In this document: piece after piece, positions 18,394 through 26,818 of the stretch
How positions within the stretch are numbered: position 1 is the first letter of the stretch
Layout: each line of letters opens with the position of its first letter
Assembly: GCF_001864895.1 (NCBI RefSeq)
Contig: NZ_MJGO01000002.1
Location: forward strand, 92,572-156,571
DNA: 64,000 nucleotides
Direction: 5' to 3'
From: Curtobacterium sp. MCBA15_009
GTDB lineage: Bacteria > Actinomycetota > Actinomycetes > Actinomycetales > Microbacteriaceae
The notes under the pieces: generated by a model
Told to the model about the DNA's origin: nothing
Seen by the model: the letters and a program-made list of their open reading frames with translations, nothing else
The model's database searches: none
Made by a program: the position numbers and the translations under genes

Positions 18394-18672
18394 ATGTGGC
18401 AAGGTCTCACCGGCATTCACCTGCTGGTCATCCTCGGGATCGTCATCCTGCTCTTCGGTGCGACGAAGCTCCCGGCGCTCGCCAAGGGCCTCGGCCAGTC
18501 GATCAACATCTTCAAGAAGGAGATGGAGACCGATGACAAGCGGGCCAAGGGCACCGATGCCGGCGTCCAGAACACGGTCGCCGACCCCGCCGCTCCCGTC
18601 GCCCAGCCGGTCGTGAACCCGGCGCCGACGGTGCAGCCCACCCCGGAGTCGCGCAACTCCTCCCAGATCTAG
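18394..18672 (+). CDS. tatA: Twin-arginine translocase subunit TatA
   Basis: This is the pore-forming subunit of the Tat pathway, which exports folded proteins. The 92 residues comprise one N-terminal membrane helix (about 8-24, [18 protein letters not shown]), the FG hinge, the amphipathic helix with [15 protein letters not shown], and a Pro/Thr tail. AAGGAG precedes the ATG. The tatC gene is not nearby. A TACGAT -10 is possible at 18309-18314. A strong hairpin ends the unit. Confidence 0.95.
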   Translation: MWQGLTGIHLLVILGIVILLFGATKLPALAKGLGQSINIFKKEMETDDKRAKGTDAGVQNTVADPAAPVAQPVVNPAPTVQPTPESRNSSQI

Positions 18673-18696
18673 GACACCCAGCCCCGTCCTGTCGGC

Positions 18697-18726
18697 AGCC
18701 CCCGTGACCCTCCGGTCGCGGGGGCT
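18697..18726 (+). terminator. tatA terminator
   Basis: A 13-bp stem with one G-U pair (arms 18697-18709 and 18714-18726, four-base loop CTCC) begins 25 bp after the tatA stop. It is GC-rich with only two T bases after it. Confidence 0.75.
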
Positions 18727-18838
18727 TCGGCGTGTCCGGGGTCGCGTACGGCGGGTCCGGGCCCTCGAGGCGACCGTTCTCGCCCGCGAAGCCGTCCGAC
18801 CGGCCGCCTGATCGGCCGGGGTGGCGGAGGATGAGCAC

Positions 18839-20239
18839 ATGACCTCCGCACCGCACGCCGCCGTCGCGCCGCTCCGGGACGACCGACGCACCGTGCTCGT
18901 GGTGGCGGTCCTGTCCTCGTTCGTGGTGGGGCTCGACTCGAGCGTGGTGAACGTGGCACTGCCCGCCATCCGGTCCGAGCTCGGTGGCGGCCTGGTCGTG
19001 CAGCAGTGGACGGTCGACGCCTACCTCGTGACACTCGGGTCGCTCATCCTGGTCGCGGGGTCGCTGTCGGACGTGTTCGGCCGGGTGCGGATCATCACGT
19101 GGGGGCTGGTGGTGTTCGGGGTCGCGTCGGTGCTGTGCGCGGTGGCCCCGTCCGGCGCGGTGCTCATCGTCGCCCGGGCGCTGCAGGGCGTCGGGGGTGC
19201 GCTCGTCACGCCGAGTGCGCTCGCCCTCATCGTGGCGGCGTTCCGCGGGGCGGCCCAGGCGAGGGCGATCGGCACGTGGACGGCGTGGTCGAGCGCGGCG
19301 TCGATCCTCGGGCCGGTCGTCGGCGGGCTCGTGGTGGACAGCATCGGCTGGCGGTGGATCTTCGTGCTGACGGCGGTGCCGATCGCGGTGACGATCGTGC
19401 TCGTGCTGCGCATCACGGGCGACGTGCACCCCGCCACCCGCCCGCGGATCGACGTGGTCGGTGCGGTGCTCGCCGTGGTGGGGGTCGGCGGCGTGGTGCT
19501 CGGGTTGATCGAGCAGGAGCGGCTCGGGTGGGGCGCGCCGGTCGTGGTCGCCGCGCTCGTGCTCGGGGCCGCGGCGCTCGTGGCCTTCGTGCCGTGGGAG
19601 CTCCGGGTGACGCGCACGTCCGGGGCGCCGCTGGTGCCGCTCGCGTTGTTCCGGGCGCGGAACTTCACGGTCGGCAACCTCGCGACGCTGTCGATCTACG
19701 GCGCGCTCGGCATGGTGTTCTTCGTCGTCACACTGTTCCTGCAGGAGGTCTGGGGCTTCCCTGCCTGGGTCGCCGGCCTCGCGACGTTGCCGCCGACGGT
19801 GATGCTCCTGCTGCTCTCGACGACGGTCGGCTCGCTGGCCGGCCGGTGGGGGCCGCGGTGGTTCATGGCCGCTGGACCCGCCGTCGGCGCCGTCGGGGCG
19901 CTCCTGCTCCTGTTCACGGGCGAGGACCCGGCCGGGTACTGGTGGTCGGTGCTCCCGGGGCTGGTGCTCGTCGGCGCGGGCATCGCGCTCATGGTCACCC
20001 CGCTCACGAGCGCCGTGCTCGGCTCGGTCCCGCAGACCGAGGCCGGCGCCGGTTCCGCGGTGAACAACGCCGTCGCGCGGATCGCCGGGCTCGTCACGGT
20101 GGCGCTGGCGGGTGTCGTGCTCGGCGGCGAGGTGGGCGTCGAGGGGCTGCACCGGGCCATGGTGGTGATGGCGCTGCTGCTGCTGGCCGGCGCGCTCGTC
20201 AGCGCCGTCGGGATCCGGAATGAACCCGCACGGTCCTAA
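18839..20239 (+). CDS. MFS multidrug exporter (DHA2 family, 14 TM)
   Basis: This is a proton-driven exporter of 466 residues in the EmrB/QacA-type DHA2 family. Fourteen hydrophobic segments are visible. Family signatures include LDSSVVNVALPAI near helix 1, WTVDAYLVTLGSL, loop 2-3 GSLSDVFGRVRI, the motif C-like GPVVGGLVVDSIGWRWIF, and the TEAGAGSAVNNAVARIAG segment. The ATG at 18839 has GGAGG eight bases upstream. Its TAA stop directly abuts the HAIR operator of clpB. Substrates (drugs, dyes, lipids) cannot be specified. Confidence 0.85.
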   Translation: MTSAPHAAVAPLRDDRRTVLVVAVLSSFVVGLDSSVVNVALPAIRSELGGGLVVQQWTVDAYLVTLGSLILVAGSLSDVFGRVRIITWGLVVFGVASVLCAVAPSGAVLIVARALQGVGGALVTPSALALIVAAFRGAAQARAIGTWTAWSSAASILGPVVGGLVVDSIGWRWIFVLTAVPIAVTIVLVLRITGDVHPATRPRIDVVGAVLAVVGVGGVVLGLIEQERLGWGAPVVVAALVLGAAALVAFVPWELRVTRTSGAPLVPLALFRARNFTVGNLATLSIYGALGMVFFVVTLFLQEVWGFPAWVAGLATLPPTVMLLLLSTTVGSLAGRWGPRWFMAAGPAVGAVGALLLLFTGEDPAGYWWSVLPGLVLVGAGIALMVTPLTSAVLGSVPQTEAGAGSAVNNAVARIAGLVTVALAGVVLGGEVGVEGLHRAMVVMALLLLAGALVSAVGIRNEPARS

Positions 20240-20260
20240 GTTGAGTGCAGTAGACTCAAG
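20240..20260. promoter_or_regulatory. HAIR (HspR) operator of clpB
   Basis: GTTGAGT-GCAGTAG-ACTCAAG matches the HAIR consensus at 13 of 14 half-site positions. It starts one base after the upstream stop codon and 33 bp before the clpB ATG. TAGACT (20251-20256) inside it could be the -10, so HspR would occlude the promoter directly. Confidence 0.9.
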
Positions 20261-20292
20261 TACGAGACCACCGCAACGAAAGGACGGAACGC

Positions 20293-22461
20293 ATGGCGAA
20301 CCTCCAGGGTGCTCCTGACTCGCAAGAGCGACAGAAGACCGCCCTCGAGCAGTACGGCGTCGACCTCACGGCGATCGCCCGCAGCGGCAAGCTCGACCCG
20401 GTGATCGGACGCGACTCCGAGATCCGACGCGTCAGCCAGGTGCTGACCCGCCGCACGAAGAACAACCCCGTGCTCATCGGCGAGCCCGGCGTCGGCAAGA
20501 CCGCCGTCGTCGAGGGGCTCGCGCAGCGCATCGTCGCCGGCGACGTCGCCGACTCCCTCAAGGACAAGCGGCTCGTCTCCCTCGACATCTCCGCCCTCAT
20601 CGCCGGCGCCAAGTACCGCGGTGAGTTCGAGGAGCGGCTCAAGGCCGTGCTCAAGGAGATCAACGACTCCGACGGCCAGGTCATCACCTTCATCGACGAG
20701 CTGCACACCTTGATGGGTGCCGGTGGGGGCGAGGGGTCCGTCGCGGCCTCGAACATGCTCAAGCCGATGCTCGCCCGCGGGGAGCTCCGACTCATCGGGG
20801 CGACCACCCTCGACGAGTACCGCGAGTACATCGAGAAGGACGCCGCACTCGAGCGCCGCTTCCAGCAGGTCTACGTGGGTGAGCCGAGCGTCGAGGACGC
20901 CGTGGCGATCCTGCGCGGGCTCAAGGAGCGCTACGAGGCGCACCACAAGGTCACGATCAACGACTCCGCGCTCGTCGCCGCGGCGAGCCTGTCGAACCGG
21001 TACATCTCCGGCCGGCAGCTGCCCGACAAGGCCATCGACCTCATCGACGAGGCCGCGAGCCGGCTCCGCATGGAGATCGACTCGAGCCCGGTCGAGATCG
21101 ACGAGCTGAAGCGCAACGTCGACCGGCTCCGCGTCGAGGAGTTCGCGCTGAAGCAGGAGAAGGACGACGCCTCGAAGGCGCGGCTCGAGACCCTGCGGAA
21201 CGAGCTGCACACGCGCGAGCAACGCCTCGGCGAACTCGAGCAGCGCTGGCAGGCGGAGCGCGCGAGCCTGAACCGCATCGGTGAACTGAAGCAGCAGCTC
21301 GACGACCTGAACATGCGGTCGCAGCGGGCGCAGCGCGAGGCCGACTACGAGCTCGTCTCGCGCCTGGAGTACGGCGAGAAGCCCCGCATCGAGGCCGAGC
21401 TCGCCGCCGCGGAGCGGGCAGGCAGCACCGACCGCATGGTGAACGACAGCGTCACCGACGAGGACATCGCCGCCGTCATCGCGCAGTGGACGGGCATCCC
21501 GCTCGGTCGACTGCTGCAGGGCGAGACCGAGAAGCTCCTGCACCTGGAGAGCGAGCTCGGCCGGCGGATCATCGGGCAGCGCACTGCGGTGACCACCGTG
21601 TCCGAGGCCGTCCGCCGCACCCGCGCCGGCATCTCCGACCCGGACCGGCCGACGGGGTCCTTCCTGTTCCTCGGGCCCACCGGTGTCGGCAAGACCGAGC
21701 TGGCGAAGGCGCTCGCCGAGTTCCTGTTCGACGACGAGAAGGCCCTCGTCCGCATCGACATGAGCGAGTACGGCGAGAAGCACTCCGTCGCGCGGCTCAT
21801 CGGCGCCCCGCCCGGGTACGTCGGGTACGAGGCCGGTGGGCAGCTGACCGAGGCGGTCCGCCGCCGCCCGTACTCGGTGATCCTGCTCGACGAGATCGAG
21901 AAGGCGCACCCCGAGGTGTTCGACGTGCTGCTCCAGGTGCTCGACGACGGGCGGCTCACCGACGGTCAGGGCCGGACGGTCGACTTCCGGAACACCATCC
22001 TGGTGCTGACGTCGAACCTCGGCTCGCAGTTCATGACCGACCTGACGCTGACCGACGAGCAGCGCGAGACGGCCGTGCGCGAGCTCGTGCAGCAGGCGTT
22101 CCGCCCGGAGTTCATCAACCGGCTCGACGACATCGTGGTGTTCCAGGCGCTGTCGGCCGAGGACCTCGGGCAGATCGTCTCGCTCTACGTCGACCGGCTG
22201 GCCCGACGCCTGACCGACCGACGGCTCGAACTCGCCGTGACGCCGCAGGCACGCAGCTGGCTCGCCGAGCGCGGGTACGACCCGCTCTACGGCGCGCGGC
22301 CGCTCCGCCGGCTCATGCAGCGGCAGATCGACGACAGGCTGGCGCGGGCGATCCTGTCCGGTGACGTCCGTGACGGCGACACCGTGCGGGTGGACGTCGC
22401 CGCGGACGGCGACGGGCTGACGGTCGAGCCCTTCGAGCTGGCGGAGATCGTCGAGGAGTAG
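20293..22461 (+). CDS. clpB: Disaggregase ClpB lacking the N-terminal domain
   Basis: ClpB is a hexameric AAA+ machine that, with DnaK, pulls proteins out of aggregates. Residues 20-40 begin directly at the first AAA+ domain ([20 protein letters not shown]), with Walker A GEPGVGKT at 63-70 and Walker B ITFIDELH. The middle coiled coil spans about 260-400. The second AAA+ domain has GPTGVGKT, the pore motif GYVGYE and [12 protein letters not shown]. The usual N-domain of about 145 residues is missing: the protein has 722 residues against roughly 860. GAAAGGA before the ATG and the HAIR site only 33 bp upstream show this is the real start, not a truncation. Confidence 0.93.
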   Translation: MANLQGAPDSQERQKTALEQYGVDLTAIARSGKLDPVIGRDSEIRRVSQVLTRRTKNNPVLIGEPGVGKTAVVEGLAQRIVAGDVADSLKDKRLVSLDISALIAGAKYRGEFEERLKAVLKEINDSDGQVITFIDELHTLMGAGGGEGSVAASNMLKPMLARGELRLIGATTLDEYREYIEKDAALERRFQQVYVGEPSVEDAVAILRGLKERYEAHHKVTINDSALVAAASLSNRYISGRQLPDKAIDLIDEAASRLRMEIDSSPVEIDELKRNVDRLRVEEFALKQEKDDASKARLETLRNELHTREQRLGELEQRWQAERASLNRIGELKQQLDDLNMRSQRAQREADYELVSRLEYGEKPRIEAELAAAERAGSTDRMVNDSVTDEDIAAVIAQWTGIPLGRLLQGETEKLLHLESELGRRIIGQRTAVTTVSEAVRRTRAGISDPDRPTGSFLFLGPTGVGKTELAKALAEFLFDDEKALVRIDMSEYGEKHSVARLIGAPPGYVGYEAGGQLTEAVRRRPYSVILLDEIEKAHPEVFDVLLQVLDDGRLTDGQGRTVDFRNTILVLTSNLGSQFMTDLTLTDEQRETAVRELVQQAFRPEFINRLDDIVVFQALSAEDLGQIVSLYVDRLARRLTDRRLELAVTPQARSWLAERGYDPLYGARPLRRLMQRQIDDRLARAILSGDVRDGDTVRVDVAADGDGLTVEPFELAEIVEE

Positions 22462-22473
22462 CCGACGGACGCG

Positions 22474-22600
22474 CGGAACCAGGTTCCGGACACGACACCG
22501 CGGAACGACGTGGCGCTGTGTCCGGAACCTGGTTCCGGGGTGGATGGGGTGACCGACAGGAGGCCCGGGGCCGGTTCCTGGGACCCGGCACCGGGCCTCC
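22474..22600. repeat. Double palindrome after clpB (families D and A)
   Basis: A perfect 20-bp inverted repeat (22474-22493 and 22518-22537) has arms that themselves contain the dyad GGAACCAGGTTCC. It is followed by a second hairpin whose ends are GGAGGCCCGG (22559-22568) and CCGGGCCTCC (22591-22600). They fill the gap between clpB and the next gene and probably stop clpB transcription. The second belongs to the GGAGGC/GCCTCC family. Confidence 0.7.
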
Positions 22601-22617
22601 CGGGTTGGCTGCAGGGC

Positions 22618-23172
22618 ATGCCTGAGATCCGCGCGTTCCGCCGCCTCACCGACGCCGTCGAGCACGCGAGCGTGCTCGACAAGGCCGTCGACATCGACCG
22701 TGCCGTCGTGAACGCCCTCGCGAAGCCGCGAGGACTCCGCCGGCTCCTGCACGGCGTGCCGTTCGGCCACCCCGTGCACCCCCTCATGGTCCAGGTGCCG
22801 CTCGGCGCCTGGATCTCCGCCGCGGTGCTCGACCTGATCGGCGGGAAGGGCAACGCGAAGGCCGCGAAGACCCTGGTCGGCGTCGGGCTGGTGTCGTCCG
22901 GCAGCGCATCGCTCGCCGGCTACGTGGACTGGTCCGAGCTCGACCGTGAGCAGCTGCGCACGGGGTGGGTGCACCAGGCGGTGAACTGGGTCGGCATCTC
23001 GCTGTACGGGGTGTCGTGGTGGCAGCGGAAGCACGGGAACCACGGTGCCGCCAAGGCGTTCGGCTTCGCGGCGCTGGCGGTGGTCGGCGTGGGTGGGTAC
23101 CTCGGTGGGCACCTGGCGTACCGACAGCGTGCCGGCGTGAGCGACCACGGCGAGGTGCCGTTCGACGCCTGA
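22618..23172 (+). CDS. DUF2231 membrane protein
   Basis: This 184-residue membrane protein carries a DUF2231 domain, of unknown function and sometimes near redox or heme proteins. The motif GHPVHPLMVQVPLGAW opens the membrane part. Four hydrophobic helices follow, with WVHQAVNWVGISLY and a final GGHLAYR. The ATG at 22618 starts just after the palindromes. Only a weak GCAGGG precedes it, so an alternative start is possible. No conserved partner is adjacent. Confidence 0.7.
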   Translation: MPEIRAFRRLTDAVEHASVLDKAVDIDRAVVNALAKPRGLRRLLHGVPFGHPVHPLMVQVPLGAWISAAVLDLIGGKGNAKAAKTLVGVGLVSSGSASLAGYVDWSELDREQLRTGWVHQAVNWVGISLYGVSWWQRKHGNHGAAKAFGFAALAVVGVGGYLGGHLAYRQRAGVSDHGEVPFDA

Positions 23173-23220
23173 GCCGCACGCGCAACACCGAGGAAACCCT
23201 CCGGCCGCCATGGTCGGAGC

Positions 23221-23343
23221 ATGGACCTCGTCAGCACCCACGCCCTGCCGCTCCTGACCGTCCCACTGCCGACGGCCGCCACCTTCGTGGTCCGGGTGGA
23301 CGAGCGGACCGGTGTCGTCACCGTGCTCCCAGTTCCCTCGTAG
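23221..23343 (+). CDS. Possible small protein of 40 residues
   Basis: This short open frame encodes MDLVSTHALPLLTVPLPTAA followed by TFVVRVDERTGVVTVLPVPS. It has an ATG start and a TAG stop directly before the regulatory motif upstream of the response regulator. A GGAG two bases before the ATG is too close for a good ribosome site. I do not recognise it. It could be a small secreted or leader-like peptide, or chance. Confidence 0.3.
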   Translation: MDLVSTHALPLLTVPLPTAATFVVRVDERTGVVTVLPVPS

Positions 23344-23363
23344 GAACATCACCTGCAATACAT
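23344..23363. promoter_or_regulatory. Shared GAACATCAC..ATACAT motif, copy C
   Basis: GAACATCACCTGCAATACAT is identical at 16 of 20 positions to 3184-3203 with equal spacing. It ends two bases before the GTG of the response-regulator gene. If ATACAT contains a -10, the transcript would begin at or inside the start codon. If the motif is an operator, the regulator could control itself. Confidence 0.5.
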
Positions 23364-23365
23364 CA

Positions 23366-24019
23366 GTGCGTGTACTCGTGGTGGATGATGAGCAAGCCCT
23401 CGCCGACCTCGTCGCGACGGGGTTGACCCGGCAGGGCATGGCGGTCGACGTCGCCCACCGCGGCGACCACGCCGACGAGCTCCTGGCGGTCAACGACTAC
23501 GACGTCGTCGTGCTCGACCGCGACCTGCCGGGCATGCACGGCGACGAGGTCGCCCGGCGGCTGGCGGCCCGGGGGAGTCTGACCCGGATCCTCATGCTCA
23601 CCGCGGCGACGACCCTGACCGACCGGGTGAACGGCCTCGAACTCGGCGCCGACGACTACCTGACGAAGCCGTTCGAGTACCCGGAGCTCGTCGCGCGGGT
23701 CCGGGCGCTCGGCCGCCGGAGCGTCGCGCCCGTCGCGCCGGTGCTCGAACGTGCCGGCCTGCTCCTCGACACGAACCGACGGATGGCGACGCGTGACGGT
23801 CGCCCGCTCGACCTCACCGCGAAGGAGCTCGGCGTGCTCGAGACCCTGCTGCGTGCGGACGGCCGGATCGTCTCGGCCGAGGAACTGCTCGAGAAGGTCT
23901 GGGACGTGAACGTCGACCCGTTCACCGCCGCCGTCCGGGTGACGATGTCGAAGCTCCGGCGGAAGCTCGGCGACCCGGACCCGATCCGGACGGTGCCGGG
24001 GGAGGGGTACGCCCTGTGA
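23366..24019 (+). CDS. OmpR-family response regulator
   Basis: This two-component regulator has 217 residues. The receiver domain starts VRVLVVDDEQ, with the phospho-acceptor Asp51 in VVVLDRDLPGMHG, Thr in LMLTAA and Lys in YLTKPFEYPEL. The winged-helix effector domain (about 125-217) contains LTAKELGVLETLLRADGRIVS and VRVTMSKLRRKLGDP. The GTG at 23366 is chosen because V/MRVLVVDDE is the family beginning. It overlaps the kinase gene and heads a run with a lipoprotein and an ABC export system, which it probably controls. Confidence 0.92.
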   Translation: MRVLVVDDEQALADLVATGLTRQGMAVDVAHRGDHADELLAVNDYDVVVLDRDLPGMHGDEVARRLAARGSLTRILMLTAATTLTDRVNGLELGADDYLTKPFEYPELVARVRALGRRSVAPVAPVLERAGLLLDTNRRMATRDGRPLDLTAKELGVLETLLRADGRIVSAEELLEKVWDVNVDPFTAAVRVTMSKLRRKLGDPDPIRTVPGEGYAL

Positions 24020-25188
24020 TGCGGACGCTCACCATCCGCGTCCGGACGGCTCTCGCCTTCGCCGTGGCCTCGATGGTGCTCACCACCGCCGTGCTGGTGT
24101 TCGTGAACCTGGCGTCCCAGCAGTCGTTCGCCCGGACGCTCCCCGTGCTCGGTCGGGACGGCGGGCCGGCGACCCGGATCCCGTCCGCCGTCCCGATCAC
24201 CCCCGAGCGGATCGGTGCGTCGCAGACGACCCTGCGCGTCGTCACCGAGGCCAACGCGCTGCAGTGGCAGTGGTCGGCGGTGGGGATCGTCGTCGCGGGG
24301 ATGCTCGCGGGTGGTGTCGGGTGGTTCGTCAGCCGGCGGATGCTCCGCCCGATCGACCGGATCACCGCCACCGCGACCCGGATCACCGCGTCGAACCTGC
24401 ACGAGCGGATCGCCCTGGTCGGGCCCGATGACGAACTCCGGCGGCTGTCCCGCACCGTCGACGACCTGCTCGACCGGCTCGAGACGGCGTTCGAGAGCCA
24501 GCGGCGGTTCGTGGCGCAGGCGTCGCACGAGCTCCGGACCCCGCTCGCGGTGCAGCGGGCCGCCGTGCAGATCGGGTTGCACGACGACGTCGGCGGCGAC
24601 GACGTCCGGGCCGTCCGCGACGAACTCCTCGAGCAGAACCGGCGGACCGAGCACCTGGTCGAGTCGCTGCTGGTACTCGCCGAGGCCGACCGCGGGCTCG
24701 ACGGCACGACGCAGGTGGTCCACGTGGACGACGTGACCGCCGAGGTGGTCGTGGGAGCGGCACGGAACGCAGCCGACGCCGGGGTCGCGCTGACCCACGA
24801 GGCCCGCACCGGGCCTCCCGGCCTGGTCGTCGACGCCGAGCCGACGCTGCTGCGGCAGCTCCTCGGCAACCTCGTCGGCAACGCCGTCGAGTACAACGAG
24901 CCCGGCGGGTTCGTCCGGGTGACGACGTCGTCGGACGGGATCGTCGTCGAGAACTCCGGCCCCGCGGTGCCGGTGGACGAGGCGCCCCGCCTGGTCGAGC
25001 CGTTCCGGCGGTGCCCGTCGGCGCGGTCCGCCGGGCGGCACAGCGGTCTCGGACTGTCGATCGTGGCGTCCGTCGTGCAGGCGCACGGGTGGTCGCTGTC
25101 CGTCGACGCGCGAGCTGCCGGTGGACTCGTCGTCCGCGTCGGTGTTTCGCCGGTGCAACCCCGACGAGACGCCGGGCGAAACAGCTGA
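24019..25188 (+). CDS. Sensor histidine kinase
   Basis: This is the membrane sensor partner of the preceding response regulator, with 389 residues. Helix 1 (about 11-31) and helix 2 (about 85-105) enclose a short external loop of about 55 residues. A HAMP region (SRRMLRPIDRITATATRI) is followed by the H-box FVAQASHELRTPL, the N-box LLGNLVGNAVEYNEPGG and the G-box HSGLGLSIVASVVQAHGW. The first ATP-lid DxGxG is replaced by ENSGPAV. The small loop suits sensing inside or at the membrane, as in kinases that detect antimicrobial peptides; that is inference. The start overlaps the regulator stop by one base (TGATG). Confidence 0.9.
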   Translation: MRTLTIRVRTALAFAVASMVLTTAVLVFVNLASQQSFARTLPVLGRDGGPATRIPSAVPITPERIGASQTTLRVVTEANALQWQWSAVGIVVAGMLAGGVGWFVSRRMLRPIDRITATATRITASNLHERIALVGPDDELRRLSRTVDDLLDRLETAFESQRRFVAQASHELRTPLAVQRAAVQIGLHDDVGGDDVRAVRDELLEQNRRTEHLVESLLVLAEADRGLDGTTQVVHVDDVTAEVVVGAARNAADAGVALTHEARTGPPGLVVDAEPTLLRQLLGNLVGNAVEYNEPGGFVRVTTSSDGIVVENSGPAVPVDEAPRLVEPFRRCPSARSAGRHSGLGLSIVASVVQAHGWSLSVDARAAGGLVVRVGVSPVQPRRDAGRNS

Positions 25189-25205
25189 TCCGGTGTCCTG
25201 GTGGC

Positions 25206-25736
25206 ATGAACACGACAACCACCACGAAGACCCGCCGGACCCGTTCCCTCCTCGCCACCGCAGCCGTCGCCGTCGTCCTGCTGCCCGGACTGCTCGCCGG
25301 GTGCTCGAGCGCGGAGGACACCGGGTCCGCCGGCGCCACCTCGGGGCACACCGCCGGGTCGGCCGGCAAGGGCGCGACGCTCGCCGAGTGCATGCGCGGC
25401 AAGGGGTACGACATGGCGGACCCCTCGAGCGGTGGCCAGACGATGCAGTTCGGTGCGCCCGACGGCGTCGACCCGGAGCAGTACCAGAACGACCTCAAGG
25501 AGTGCATCGGTGACGGCGGTGGCGCCGGCGACGGGAAGATGGCGAAGCCGATGGAGGGTGCGGCCGAGCAGCAGCAGGCAGCGGCGTGCATCCGCGAGGG
25601 CGGGTTCTCCGACTACCCCGACGACGAGGCGGGCAGGCAGGCGTACCAGCCGGACGACCGGGCTGCCTTCGACGAGGTCGCGCGCGCGTGCGACGAGGAG
25701 ACGCTCGGGTCCGGCACGACCGGGGCCGGCGAGTGA
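25206..25736 (+). CDS. Secreted lipoprotein, four-Cys, beside an ABC exporter
   Basis: This 176-residue lipoprotein has an Arg-rich n-region, a hydrophobic core and the lipobox LLAGC. A Gly/Ser/Thr linker follows, then a small domain with two related segments: LAECMRGKGYDMADP..LKECIGDG and AAACIREGGFSDYPD..ARACDEE. The four Cys could form two disulphides. The repeats suggest an internal duplication. It overlaps the adaptor gene downstream (GTGA). Such lipoproteins are often seen next to MacAB-like sets, where they may bind the inducing ligand. I know of no assigned function. Confidence 0.75.
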   Translation: MNTTTTTKTRRTRSLLATAAVAVVLLPGLLAGCSSAEDTGSAGATSGHTAGSAGKGATLAECMRGKGYDMADPSSGGQTMQFGAPDGVDPEQYQNDLKECIGDGGGAGDGKMAKPMEGAAEQQQAAACIREGGFSDYPDDEAGRQAYQPDDRAAFDEVARACDEETLGSGTTGAGE

Positions 25737-26818
25737 GCCGCTCCGTGCGTCGACGGTCGCTGGTCGTCGGCGCCTGTCTGGTCGCCGTCGTCGGGGTCGG
25801 TCTGGGCACGTGGGCCGTCGTCGCCCCGGCCCCGGGGTCGTCGTCGGCGTCGGCCACCCCGGACGACGCCTCCAGCAGCCCCACCGCGACCGTCACGAAG
25901 GGCGACCTGACCGACTCGAAGGTCTTCGCCGGCACCCTCGGCTACGGCGCCCCGACGGGCGTGCCCGCAGCGGCCGCCGGCACGATCACGTGGTTGCCCC
26001 GCCCCGGCGACGTCATCGAGCGCGACGAGGACCTGTACGCGGTGGACGAGCGCGGTGTGCGGTCGATGTACGGCACGGTGCCGCTGTGGCGCGACCTGTC
26101 CCGCGGGGTGCACGGCACCGACGTGCGGCAGCTCAACGAGAACCTGGCGGCCCTGGGCTACGACGTGTCCGTGGACGACGAGTTCGGCCCGCGGACCCAG
26201 GCCGCGGTGCGGCAGTGGCAGGAGGACCGGGACCACGAGGTGACCGGGGTCCTGACCGCCGACGACGTCGCGTTCGTCGACGGGGCCGTGCGGGTCGCGT
26301 CGGTGGACGGCGAGCTCGGCCGGCCGACCGGCGCCGCGGGCGCGGGCGCAGCGGGCACCGGCGGCGGCGACGTGCTGCAGGTCACGAGCACGGAGCGCAT
26401 CGTCTCGGCGACCGTGTCGCAGCGCGACGCCGAGCGGCTGGCGGTCGGCACCCGGGTGGACGTCCGGGTGAACGGCACGGGCGCCCCGATGCGCGGCGAG
26501 GTCGCCGACGTCCAGCCCGAGACCGACGAGGACGGCGGGACCAAGGTCGTCGTCTCGGTGTCCTTCGACCCCGGCGACCGCAAGCTGCCGGCCGCGGCCT
26601 CTGCCCAGGTCGACGCGGAGGGCACCACCGAACGGGGCGTGCTCTCCGTGCCGGTCTCGGCCCTCGTCGCCGGTTCCGGCGGTCACTACGCCGTCGACGT
26701 GGTCCGCCGGGACGGCACGACCGAGCGCGTGCCCGTCGAGCCGGGGTTCACCGCCGGCGGCCGCGTGGCGATCACCGGCGACGTCGCCGCGGGCGACCGG
26801 GTGGTGGTGCCCGGATGA
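25733..26818 (+). CDS. Membrane-fusion adaptor with a peptidoglycan-binding domain
   Basis: This HlyD/MacA-like adaptor has 361 residues and links an ABC transporter to the cell wall. A single N-terminal membrane helix (about 7-30) precedes a lipoyl-like half (GTLGYGAPTGVPA, AGTITWLPRPGDVI). A PG_binding_1 insertion near 120-175 (GVHGTDVRQLNENLAALGY, FGPRTQAAVRQWQ) follows. After it come a barrel and membrane-proximal domain with VDVRVNGTGAPM and VPVSALVAGSGG. The adaptor plus peptidoglycan-binding fusion is common in Gram-positive ABC exporters. The GTG start overlaps the lipoprotein stop and its end overlaps the ATPase gene. Confidence 0.85.
   Translation: MSRSVRRRSLVVGACLVAVVGVGLGTWAVVAPAPGSSSASATPDDASSSPTATVTKGDLTDSKVFAGTLGYGAPTGVPAAAAGTITWLPRPGDVIERDEDLYAVDERGVRSMYGTVPLWRDLSRGVHGTDVRQLNENLAALGYDVSVDDEFGPRTQAAVRQWQEDRDHEVTGVLTADDVAFVDGAVRVASVDGELGRPTGAAGAGAAGTGGGDVLQVTSTERIVSATVSQRDAERLAVGTRVDVRVNGTGAPMRGEVADVQPETDEDGGTKVVVSVSFDPGDRKLPAAASAQVDAEGTTERGVLSVPVSALVAGSGGHYAVDVVRRDGTTERVPVEPGFTAGGRVAITGDVAAGDRVVVPG

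Noticed and set aside
20293-22461. ClpB truncated by a frameshift or bad start
   Set aside because: There is no N-domain coding sequence in any frame upstream; the HAIR site and the previous stop codon directly precede the start.
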